In this document: positions 36,940-47,872 of the stretch, piece after piece
Position numbering within the stretch: position 1 is the stretch's first letter
How the letters are laid out: the number at the start of each line of letters is the position of its first letter
Assembly: GCF_000237925.1 (NCBI RefSeq)
Contig: NC_031500.1
Coordinates: 16,889,753-16,953,752 of the forward strand
Source: Schistosoma mansoni
Taxonomy: Eukaryota > Platyhelminthes > Trematoda > Strigeidida > Schistosomatidae
Direction: 5' to 3'
DNA: 64,000 nucleotides
The notes under the pieces: generated by a model
What the model was told of the DNA's origin: nothing
Databases searched by the model: none
What the model saw: only the letters and a program-made list of their open reading frames with translations
Program-made: the position numbers and the translations under genes

Positions 36940-39900
36940 GTAATATCCCAATGAGTAGAAAAATTAGATTTTCTGACGTTTCGTGACTCGGTGTAAGCCA
37001 CTTCTCCGGAGAATAAGTCATTCAATATCCAAGATTACTATGGATTAATTGGCCTTGCGGTTGGTCAGGGGAGGAAAAGCGGTTGAAGATTTTTTGTACG
37101 CCGATCCCAGCGCAAGTCGACGCCATGGAGGAGGTTACGACGATTTCTCGGGCTAATAAATTATTATATATAATTTATTCCAAAGTGTACAGTAATACTT
37201 CAACCGCTGACCGACGCGTTACATGGACATACCCGGACATTCCATCTGTCGGCAGAGGCGATACAAGCGTTCGAGAACGTCAAGAAAGCAACAAACGAAA
37301 AACGACGCTAGCTAGACAAAAGAGTGAAATGCCATTACCAATCATGATCAATACATCGAATGTGGCGGTAGGAGCCTTTTCACAACAGTTAGTAAATGGT
37401 ATGTGGGAACCGCTTTTACTTTTCTCGAAAAGACTGCATCCTACGCAAACGAGATAAAGTACTTTTGGAAGAGAGTTACTAGCAATTTACTTGAAAATAA
37501 CGCATTTTCGACATATGAGAGAAGATACAAATTTTACTGTGTGCACGGATCAAAAACCGCTCAAGAAAACACTTAGCGCGAAGCAAGATAATCATCCTCC
37601 GACAGAACTCAAACAGGATTTATTTCCCGGTTCAGGTCCAATATACGACATATTAAAGGTCAAGGAAACGAAGTAGCAGATGCATTATCAAGAACAACGG
37701 TAAACGCGCTTATTCCGAATGGAATTAATTATCATGGTCTGGCGAAGTAGCAAGAGACAGACATTGAATTAAACAGGCTAAAATCCAACAACACGACATC
37801 ATTAGTATTCAGAGATGTTTATTTCGGTAGCGCAAAAGTAATATGTAATATGTCGACAAGCCAACCGCGACCATCCATCCCGAAACCATTGTGACAAAAG
37901 GTCTTTGAAAGCATGCACAACATATCGCATCCGGGAATAAAAGCCACAGTAGCTAACCAGCGAGCACTTCGTATGGACGAACATGAACTGCGATGTGCGT
38001 AATTAGACACAGGCATGCATAAAGTGCCGAAAAATCAAAGTAAATCGTCATACTAGCTCCCCAATGGGTTCATTTTCTCAGCCAGACACTCGATTCGTAC
38101 GTATACACATCGATATCGTGAAACCACTGCCAGTTTTGAATGGATACAACTATATTTTTACATGTATCGATAGATTTACAAGATGTCCTGTAGCGGTATC
38201 TGCAATATCCAAACTAAGTTTGGCTGAAGAATAACTGTCTGGTAAGAGAAGAGATCCGTGTATCCCATTCGAAATCAGAACAACGTGATTGGGGAAACAA
38301 CGGTTCGAAACAAATATTACCACTCAGTTATTCAATCAATAATTGTGCCCACAACAATCGATTGAACGCACCAAAAAATAAGTGTTATTCTATCCTTTCT
38401 GGATAGATCAAGTAAGGATCCGTTCAAAAGATAATAGTTTGTTGCTTTATAACACAAGGTGTTTCCAATCCTGCGAATGTGCTTCAATTCACAACCAAAA
38501 TGCACGATCCCATTCAAATCAAGCAACACAATCAAAGAGGGAACAATCAGTATGGCTGCCACCAAGATTAAATATCAACTAAAACAACATAGATACGGTT
38601 CGGAAAGAAACATAGAAACTCAGTGAAGGCGAAAGAGAAAATGCTAAAACTGTTATGAAATGAAACATTACAATCTCAAATGGCATCAAAAAGATTAACA
38701 ATAATGTACAAATAAAGAAACCATCAAGAACAAGTTGCAAATGTATGCATGGAGGGATTTTCACACACGAAACCTTCAAAATGGATTTTACAGTACCAAT
38801 AAAAGACACTTCAGACGAATCCGTAGACAAAGCCCCGATCGAGAATTGTGTTTCTTGTTATGGAGTACCAGCGATTATCACAGTTGGTAGAGGAGCTCCG
38901 TTCTAAAGTCGCCTCTTACAGCAGCTCACATAACTCCTCGGAATTAAACGCATCCTCATGAAATCCTACCATCCAATGGCAAAGGGAATGTTTGAACACC
39001 CGCACAGGCAGTTGAAAGCGTCTCTCACATTTGTCATTATTGACAACGATTGGGCTAATAAGCTTCCTCTAGTCATGTTGGGTCTAAGAACAGCAATCAA
39101 ACAGGATACGGGATGTTGTCTAGCTGAATTGGTATATAGAACTACTCTACGTTTAACCGAAGAATTTTTCGCTTCAGGTAAAAGTGTTTCGAAGGATGTA
39201 GCCAGCTACATGCGACTTCTGAAGAAGCACATGAACGATCTAAAAAATAACACTTCCCAGACTACAACAACGACGATCTCTCGTACCGCAGTAACTACAT
39301 AACAACACTCATGTATTCATTAGAAGAAATAATGTACAACCACATTTGCAGCCCAAATACGATGGTCCGTTTAAAGTGATTACGAGGACAGATAAGACAG
39401 TTGAAGTAGAAAAAGATGGAAAGATAGGTGTAATCAGCATCGATCGAGTGAAACCAACTTTAATCTATAACGACCTTCAATCGAAAAGTACAGACCCCTC
39501 AATTACGGTCACACCGACGAAACACTAGTCTCAAGAATCAACGACGCTGATGAAGCGAGAAGAGGAGACTCCGGTAACGATGAGATTCGGCCACAGAGCA
39601 AGATGGCCGCAACGCTATGTCACTACAATTTTAAATTGGTAATTTTCCACTATTTTGGATATTAATTATAATTCTTCCCCTTCATTGTGCACATACAGAG
39701 TATTAAGCTCATGTCATACACTGTGAAACTTGGCATATCTTGTATATCTTCATGCTTGTACGTATAATTTTTTCAAAATTATACCATATTCTTTTTATTA
39801 CTTACCAATATTTTGTATAACCCCACGGACAGGCACGAATCAGATACACATCAAATGTTGAAGGATACATTAGCTTCATTCTAACCTCGTATAGGCCGAT

Positions 39901-40475
39901 ATCTTCAGACGAATGCAATTATTCTATTCAGCTTACGATTCTCTGTGCAAGCACAGATATTTTTGATACATCTTTGTTTGCAGGAGGGAGTTATTATGGC
40001 AAATCTCCTACAATCAATTTCGATTATGGCCAATTTTGGTTAGGCTTTTTTATTAACTTACTTAAGGGACAAGGTTATTCGAACAGTAACAGTATGATCA
40101 ATATCATTTCCGTATAAACATGTACGCCTGATCACATGACAGACTAGCTAGAATGTTGGTAGTTTAAATATCACTCGATGATTCATTCTCTTCCCATGTA
40201 TATATGTACTCAAATGCTATTATTAGCTTTTGCTTCGCCTCGCTGTGCTCACATACGATTTGGCAATAAATTTGCCACTATATTTGCTCGCAAACATATT
40301 CGCCTCTCTGCTTCAAATTTGTTTGCTGTGTTTGTAGCTTTGTGATCTGCGCTATCAGCTAATATACTGTAGTTGCCGGTTTTCACTGCCTTTTGATTTT
40401 AAACACCGTTGAAATGTATATAACAGCGGTTACAAAAGTGACTGATTAACGAAGCACAGCCACCACAGGTTACAT
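36940..40475 (+). mobile_element. Decayed Ty3/Gypsy LTR retroelement, 3' part with 3' LTR
   Basis: This is a fossil. Parts recognised in order are the end of a reverse transcriptase/RNase H region (about 37080-37680), an integrase region (about 38060-39300), the C-terminal integrase part (about 39345-39530), a non-coding stretch and a 3' LTR ending near 40475. Gag, protease and most of the reverse transcriptase are absent, and no 5' LTR is seen. It is broken many times over and is old. About 0.58 kb of unrelated sequence (38213-38788) lies inside the integrase region. Assignment is to Ty3/Gypsy by integrase and RNase H character; the family name is not certain. Confidence 0.8.
38213..38788 (+). 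repeat. Left arm of a large inverted repeat (insert in the LTR fossil)
   Basis: It is the near-identical reverse complement of 41601-42257. The matched stretches end at taagtttggctgaag (left) and cttcaaaatggat (right). The right-hand partner is about 80 bp longer because of extra internal sequence. Identity of the inserted element is unknown. Confidence 0.85.
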
Positions 40476-41600
40476 TCGCCGCACGAAGCGACCACTTTCT
40501 AAACGCATCTCAGAACACAACCTGACATGACTTTCAAGGGGAGGATGCTAAACAACTGCCAGTTCAATACATGGGCATTTAATCAATTCTGGACAGTCGC
40601 TCCGTAGGAGTCTTCTTCTAGCAGTGTAATTGAGCTCAGAACTAAACCGTATTCATTCCTTCCGCAACCACTAAAGCTACAAATCTTTTTTTCAAGCACT
40701 TTAAGAGAGCGTAGTCATCGTGTTGGACTTTATCCTGAATCCCTTCTACAAAACTTTTGCTGGTGTTTCATGTTTTAAGACTGTCAACACAGAGGGGAGG
40801 ATCCTAAATTCTTAATATCGATGTACGATAAACATATCTGAACAACACTTTCGACTTTTGGGTTAGCTGTATTTTCTGTCTCTCGAGTTATTGTTCTGTT
40901 TGCGGATATCAAAGGGTTCGGTCAGCAGCTTCTTATTTGCTAACATAAAGTATGTAACAATGCTGGCGTCCTGAAAGTGGCACAAATGTATACAGCTTGG
41001 TAGATATTGAATATCAAATATATCAAAGGTTCTAGGGAAACCTCTACCTAATGCAGGCCAGCCACTATAAATAAATGTACCTGAGGTCCTGTAGCAAAAG
41101 GTCGGTATTACATATGACTGACTAGCTTAAGGAACACTCTTTAATTGGGTTGTGAAAAAGATAACACGATTTCACATTGAACTGACTTGATCACTTGCTA
41201 ATCAGGCATGAAGTTATTCAAGTTTAAATAGTTCTGATTGCTTCAACCTAACTTGTAGAAAATCTTTGTTATCACATACTTACGTGATACGTTCCGACCT
41301 TTGGACAGACAAATTATTCTAATCTTTCAGTTCGTCTTACCACTCGTATGTTTATCCTTGCCAAGTACTCGCCTTTGACCTGGATTATACCTTATGAATG
41401 TGAGTGTGCTGTTGCATGTCTGAGTACTTAATGGTATCTCATTCATACGTACACGGAGTGAGACATTTACTACTTAGGAAGTTGTTAGATTCACCATTTC
41501 TGTTTCACATCGCTCAGCACTAGTTTTCACAAAAGAATAGCTAAAACAAATTCCTTCAGCTTAATTTGTGTTTGACTTCTTATTGCCACTGTGTGTAAGA
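40476..41600. other. Unannotated DNA between LTR fossil and inverted-repeat arm
   Basis: No convincing coding sequence or known repeat is seen. Confidence 0.45.
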
Positions 41601-42257
41601 TCCATTTTGAAGGTTTCGTGTGTGAAAATCCCTCCATGCATACATTTGCAACTTGTTCTTGATGGTTTCTTTATTTGTACATTATTGTTAATCTTTTTGA
41701 TGCCATTTGAGATTGTAATGTTTCATTTCATAACAGTTTTAGCATTTTCTCTTTCGCCTTCACTGAGTTTCTATGTTTCTTTCCGAACCGTATCTATGTT
41801 GTTTTAGTTGATATTTAATCTTGGTGGCAGCCATACTGATTGTTCCCTCTTTGATTGTGTTGCTTGATTTGAATGGGATCGTGCATTTTGGTTGTGAATT
41901 GAAGCACATTCGCAGGATTGGAAACACCTTGTGTTATAAAGCAACAAACTATTATCTTTTGAACGGATCCTTACTTGATCTATCCAGAAAGGATAGAATA
42001 GCACTTATTTTGGTGCATTCGGTAATTTTCTAATATTTCTTATCAATTTGTCCACTTCTTGTAGTTTAGATCGATTGTTGTGGGCACAATTATTGATTGA
42101 ATAACTGAGTGGTAATATTTGTTTAGATAAAATTGTACATTTTTATTTATAATGAAATTTAGAACCGTTGTTTCCCCAATCACGTTGTTCTGATTTCGAA
42201 TGGGATACACGGATCTCTTCTCTTACCAGACAGTTATTCTTCAGCCAAACCTAGTTT
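41601..42257 (-). repeat. Right arm of the large inverted repeat
   Basis: It is the reverse complement of 38213-38788, with additional internal bases at about 42020-42065 and about 42120-42160. It lies between the LTR fossil and an RTE LINE copy. Confidence 0.85.
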
Positions 42258-42329
42258 TGTTCTTATACTGTGTCTTAAACGAAGTTAAACCAGGAAGAAT
42301 AAACGAAAGTAAGCGGAAAATCTATAATC

Positions 42330-43145
42330 ATTCATCCACTCGATTATGATAGAGTTTCATAACTGACCTCAGTCTCTCATCAGCATTATCCAACCAACGT
42401 TCTCCTGGACAATCCCTTTCAGTTGTTTCCAAATTCTATTCTTTTTCTTGATGTCTGCTTTCAATTTTTGGCGCAATGTGTTCTTTGGTCTTCATCCTTT
42501 CCATCCCCCTTTAGGATTCCAAATAAGGGCTTGCCTCGTGATGTGTGTTCTATCCACCTCCAACATCTTTTCCTAACTACCTGTTCAGTTGGAATTTGGT
42601 ATGTCCTCTCCAACAGTATGTTGTTGCTCATGGTATCTGACTAACGGACACTGGGTATCTTACGAGGGCAATTGTTTAGAAATACTTGTCCAATTTTGAT
42701 GATGGTCGTAGTAGTTCTCGAAGTCTCGGAACTGTCATGACGTTCATATTGAAGATTCTCACTTTGATGTTGGTTGACAGTTGTTTTGAGTTCCATATGT
42801 TCTTCAACTATGGGAATGCGGTCCTTACTTTGTTAATCTTTACCTTTACGTTTGCATCACATCCGCCTTTTTCATCGATGATGCTTCGCAGGTACGTGAA
42901 ACTTTCCACCCCTTCCGGAGTTTCTCCATCAAGTGTAATTGGGATGGTGTTCTCTGTATTGTATTTGAGGATCTGGGTTTTTCCTTGTGTATGCTGAGGC
43001 CTACTGGTGCAAAGGCTGCTGCTTTGGGATGGTCTACTAAAGAGCTCCTAGAGTTTTCCTACCCACCTTTTTCTCTGAACTTGAATCTCAGTGATTGACC
43101 CGCCTTCTTTGCCCTTGACTCGTTGTTATAGTCTGTTTTATTCCA
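42330..43145 (-). mobile_element. RTE-type LINE fragment (C-terminal part, internally deleted)
   Basis: Minus-strand frames give SITEIQVQRKRWV (region before the reverse transcriptase), then directly [53 protein letters not shown]. This is the usual order of an RTE polyprotein but with the reverse-transcriptase core missing. It has several frameshifts and is not functional. Confidence 0.8.
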
Positions 43146-43259
43146 TTGCTAGTTCTTTCGAATAAAAACAAGGAGAATCCTTCGAAGAGAATTTCCTTTC
43201 CGACGAAATCATTTACTTAAGCTGTACATCTGTATTTATAGTTGTATGGTAAATGTACG

Positions 43260-44050
43260 TCTGTAGAAGAATTTGATTTGGTTTGTGTAGTAGGGACAGA
43301 TTGCCTACGGCCCTTGTTATTTCTCCTCTAGTATGTTACTTTGAGTGTCTAATCTCCTCCTGTATGAGTCAATTGAAGGAGCGGACATCACTACTTCGCG
43401 TAACATGTTCCAATAAGTGATGACTCGATGTGAAAACCTGTATGCCACTGGTATTTTGTTCGTTCTTGGCCTTTCTCCTCGCTAGGTATGTCCTCTGATT
43501 TGTACCAATCTTTTAGGAAGAAACGTGTGGGATATATGAAGTCCAAAATTATTTCTTAGTGTTCTATACATCAGAATCAGATCATCTCTTAATACGCGAT
43601 AGGACAGAGTAAAGAGGTCTGGCTTTTCAAGCTACCCTTTTTATGGTAGACCCCAGAGTTATGGGACTGCATTGATAGCTACCCTCTGCACTTTTTCTGG
43701 GGTGTCCGGATCACTTTTTAAATAGGAGCTTGCAGCCTGGATGCACTTCTCAAGCTTAGTTTTCAGTTGAGTTGTGTGTACTGAAGTGAACATACTAGTA
43801 TTTAAATATGTGAACGTTCGTCTTACAGCTTATAGGGTTCCAAACGCCTTGACTGCAACCTCCCGGCAGTGGGTCGTGGTCTTAAGATCATGACTCACTG
43901 TCACGCGAAGATCCCTATGAGACTAGACCATGGGTACAAGCACTTCCCCTATGCCATGCCAATTTACATTTGTATCCCCAAAGTGCATGTGGACATGCTT
44001 GGCCTCTTTGATAGGCACCAGCCATTTTTAGACCGGCTAATAAGCATAGT
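43260..44050 (-). mobile_element. CR1-like LINE 3' end
   Basis: Minus-strand frames show HPRKSAEGSYQCSP/EKVQR-like, LFTLSYRVLRDDLILMYRTL, SHRVITYWNMLREVVMSAPS and SIDSYRRRLD. This is the C-terminal region typical of CR1/Jockey LINEs. It is frameshifted and lies between two RTE fragments. Confidence 0.7.
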
Positions 44051-44058
44051 GGCGAATT

Positions 44059-44345
44059 TCACCCAACTGATTGCTCATTCGTGATATGTAGTGTCACGAT
44101 TCGGTCTGCGTACGACCGATATTCATGAAACCATCCCATTAATCTCGAAGTTAGGCTGGATCTTTCATTGGGTTCAGCAATACTCTGTTGAAAATGCTTC
44201 TCGGTAATGACAGCAGTGTGACACCTCTGTAGTTCCGACACTCGCTCAGATCTCCTTTCCTTGGTATCTTGATGAAATATCCATCTTTTCAGCTTGTTGG
44301 CAAGCACTGTTCCTCCCAAATCTTAGTGAACATAATGTGGAGTGT
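44059..44345 (-). mobile_element. RTE-type LINE fragment (reverse-transcriptase N part)
   Basis: Minus-strand sequence corresponds to the RTE stretch around IPKKGDLSxCxNYRGITLLS and AGFRxDRSCTDQIATLRI. The long frame reads out of register, so it is frameshifted. Confidence 0.7.
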
Positions 44346-45243
44346 CGAATCTGTATGCAGTAGTATTTATTTTTATTTTTCGTCACCGCTTGCTCACAAC
44401 ACAGAACGAGAGGAAAAAGCATTTTGCAGGCTTTTGTTTGAGATATTAACCGAAAACGAAGTATAACTCTATGTATGATTGTAAATTTAGGTTAATAATC
44501 CATTTTTGGTTTACCGCCTAGTAGTTTTGGCTTATTATTAGAAAAAAATGGCATGAGCATTTCAATTGATCACTGGAACTTGGGAATGGAAATAATCCCA
44601 TTCTTTAATAGAATCTGACTAGCCAGTTATCACGTGTTTTGAAATTGACAACTCCAGTGATTAGTTTACTAGCGCGTGGTTTGTAAAAGCGCGAACTTAG
44701 GTATGTCTGGTGTTGCGCGTTAAACTATGTTCTCCTAGTTTCGATCCCAAGACTCATAATCTGAGGCATATATTGTTCCCAACTGTTTTTTATTGTTTCG
44801 CTTGGTAAACGTTTGTGCACCGTGTGCGCCTTCTGGGTTGTCGGCTCACCTTTTCTTTTTGTACTTTTCTCTAGTCATCATTCACGTTACTTTGTATGAT
44901 CCTCTAGTGCACAAAATGCTTCCTAAATAGACGCAAACTGCTACGTTAATGTGTTTTGATGTTATTTTTTTATCGATCTATGAGGAACATGTCTATGATC
45001 AGCTTTCTCGATAAGCAAATTGAGTGGCTGGAATAGCTGACTTTTGTTTCGTGTTAATGCGAAGCGGAGTGTTTTATTCTACTCACCTGCAATTTGTATG
45101 AGACAAGAAATCGATAGTCTGCGCTATTTTGCTCAAGGCCAATGTTTTAATATTTGACCCATTCTACAAGCCTATTGTGCAAGCTATATTAAGGCAGGCG
45201 ATTCGGCGTGTGCCCATGTTTAAATTAGACAGTTTTGCATATA
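44346..45243. other. Upstream flank of the Bak-like gene
   Basis: It is less repetitive than the surroundings and richer in CpG (for example gcgcgttaaacta and gtgtgcgcc). No coding exon or known repeat is seen. It may hold distal promoter elements. Confidence 0.4.
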
Positions 45244-45323
45244 TTTCGCCTAAAAGTAGCGAAATTTCAAACCTGAATTTATAAAAGGATGAATTTCGCA
45301 CTATTTTCCCATAGCAGGCGAAA
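45244..45323 (+). promoter_or_regulatory. Candidate Bak-like core promoter: TATA box with TTTCGC/GCGAAA cluster
   Basis: TATAAAAGG is at 45280-45288. It is flanked by TTTCGC at 45244-45249 and 45294-45299 and by the reverse complement GCGAAA at 45259-45264 and 45318-45323. These resemble half of an E2F-type site, but that is inference. A plausible donor (gtaagg, 45381) and acceptor (45597-45598) would make a short 5'-UTR exon starting about 30 nt after the TATA box. The distance to the ATG is about 320 nt. Confidence 0.35.
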
Positions 45324-45602
45324 AGGAGACATTTTGACGTGTACTCCTCTTATTTCCTTTTTTCCAGTTGCTTGGGTTGGGTAAGGAAAAATTTTGGAAG
45401 TTTCTTAATAGTCTTCAAACCTTGTTATATTGGGTTCTAAATTAAACTGTACTTCAGTTATAGCATGCGAGTCATAGATCAATCTAACCTGTCTAATTTT
45501 CACGATACCGTCTTGCTATGATTATTCTTCTCGTATTGATGTTAGTTTAGTTCATTTGTCTGAATGATTATAGTTTTTTCACAATTTGTTTATTTTAGCG
45601 AG

Positions 45603-45638
45603 ATGTCTACGAATGGAACTGATGATGGTCCTTTAGAA
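45603..45638 (+). CDS. Bak-like gene, first coding exon (12 codons)
   Basis: The ATG at 45603 opens MSTNGTDDGPLE, followed directly by the donor gtaagt at 45639. The junction is phase 0 and fits the phase-0 acceptor at 51478. A good acceptor (tattttag, ending at 45598) lies only four bases before the ATG. This means a 5'-UTR intron or spliced-leader trans-splicing, both common in schistosomes. The Asp/Gly/Ser composition agrees with the next exon. Confidence rests on splice phase and composition, not on homology. Confidence 0.7.
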
Positions 45639-46824
45639 GTAAGTGTGGAGTGGATTACTTTTCGATATTCGGCAGTGAAATTTATTATATTTAACTCGTA
45701 TATTAGTACGTTGATTTTTCGGTCTAGCACTCGCTGTCGTATTAATAAAATAACAGCGCCTAACAATGTTCTGTATTGACTGACGCGTAAACCAGAAAAC
45801 AACATTCATAATGTTATTGGCTATGGGTCTGTCCCATGTTAGTAGTTGCAGAGTATTTAGTGTGAGTTCGGGCGATTACTGTGACTAGTCATTGGAAACT
45901 AGTAACATCGCTTAGAATGGGACCCAAAGGTATAGATACTTTCATTTTTTAACTACCCTTAAATCCCTAGTTCCAAAACCATTCTATGCTTTTTGTTGCT
46001 CGAATTGATCCTTCTTTATCCCGAATATCCTATGCAGCTAGTCTTTTTACTACCAGTGATACTACTACTTCCGTAATCCTAGTATTTTTCTTATTTTGAG
46101 GATGTGACGTGGCAACTTTAACCGGTGCTCATATGTTCCAGATTATTTTTTGTTGCTGACTGACCGATATCTCTACCTCAAGTCTAGTTCTAACAGCCTA
46201 GTCGAGCTGCATTGTCTCGATATTAGTTACTTGGATGTTATGTATTCACACTGCATGTAAGTGCTGTGTAACGCAGTTGATAAAGTGTATTTAAACACGT
46301 ATATTATACATCATTTTTGAGCTTAATACATTTTCAATTGAATCAAAGTCATCACCGTTATTCCTGTCAGTGAAATGTGTTCTGAGTCGTCTTCACAACA
46401 GTGAGGTATTATAGTATGCCTATCGCACCAATAGACATGGGTTTAAAATACTGAGAAAATGTTAGTATTTTTATATGTATTCCTTCTTGATAAGCATTAA
46501 CGACCAAAAAATATTTTCCATAGATTTTTACAACGAATCCCCGTAACCTTTCGACCAATGTTATTTATATATTTAAGCAAACATTGGTACGAGGAGGCAC
46601 CAAATATGTATACGCCATACTTCGTCATTCGGTTTGTATGATGGATGCAATACCACCCGCGTGCCCAAACCTAAGCAGGTGATTTTCTCAGGGGGCAACC
46701 CCCCGAACCATATACCTAGAGGTCTGATCCACAGAGCAGTGAAGCAGCGTTAGGAGATGTGGTCCTATGGTAGCCAGTATTATTTATTTATTTAAACATA
46801 AATAATGGTACAAAGGGGCACCAG

Positions 46825-46865
<41 letters not shown>

Positions 46866-47698
46866 GCTCTTCTAGAGTTACTGCCGGTCCCAAGCCCAGG
46901 TAAAGGAGGAGGGCTGGGCATGGGGTCATGGGTCATCAATGTACATCCCACTACATGTGCACCGGTCGTAGTCGCTAGACTTCCCACTAATCCAGAGAAG
47001 AGTTGACTAGGTGTAAAATGCAGGGTGAGGCACAACATGAAAAATAAGGTTCCAAAGAAATAATTGCAATCAACCAATAAAAAGCACGAAGTGACATTAA
47101 ACCCAAGACCTAATCATTGTTTTTTCTCAGATAATACTCTTCATTACCACATTTTGTTACTGTCAATGATGTCACTACTTCTGTAATTTAAGCATTCATC
47201 TCATTGTGGTGATATGGCAACGGAAGCTGATACAGATGTAGTGGTTCTACACTGCTTAGTACGGACTGCGTAACAGGTAAACTTTGAAGCTTCTGGTGCC
47301 CATATCTCATAAATCAATTTGGACATTAACTGAGTTAACACAAAACGTATCCTCACTTTTTCAGCTTATGAAAGCATCTTTAACATGAACCAATAACTGC
47401 TAACCTCTGTACTTAAAACTCTACATTTATTCTCGAGATACCTTCCTAGTTGGTCGTTTGGCTAAGCCTAACTAGTACTTTGAATATACTCCTGAATAAG
47501 AATCTCTATCGTTGACATCGGTTACAATTATAGTGACTCTCACAACTTCAAAGTGGTGTCGGTCAATACATACACCTTTCAGTATGTATTCACATATTTC
47601 CTCTGTAACAAAATCTATGTAAGTTTGCCTAGTATATCTCAATTTAGGTTTCGTAAACTAGCACTCATTAAAAAAGGTCCCAGTGATCAATAGCCTTG

Positions 47699-47744
<46 letters not shown>

Positions 47745-47839
47745 CTAAATTAAATTCTATACAATATGCACCCTGTGTTGTACATTCCTTGTATGATTAT
47801 TGTCCTTAATGTGTCTCTTAAAGTTAAACATTACCATTG

Positions 47840-47872
<33 letters not shown>

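Noticed and set aside
38332-38830. Hydrophobic open frames shared with 41568-42033
   Set aside because: They are shared only because the DNA is an inverted repeat; no protein family is recognised and the frames are not evidence of coding.
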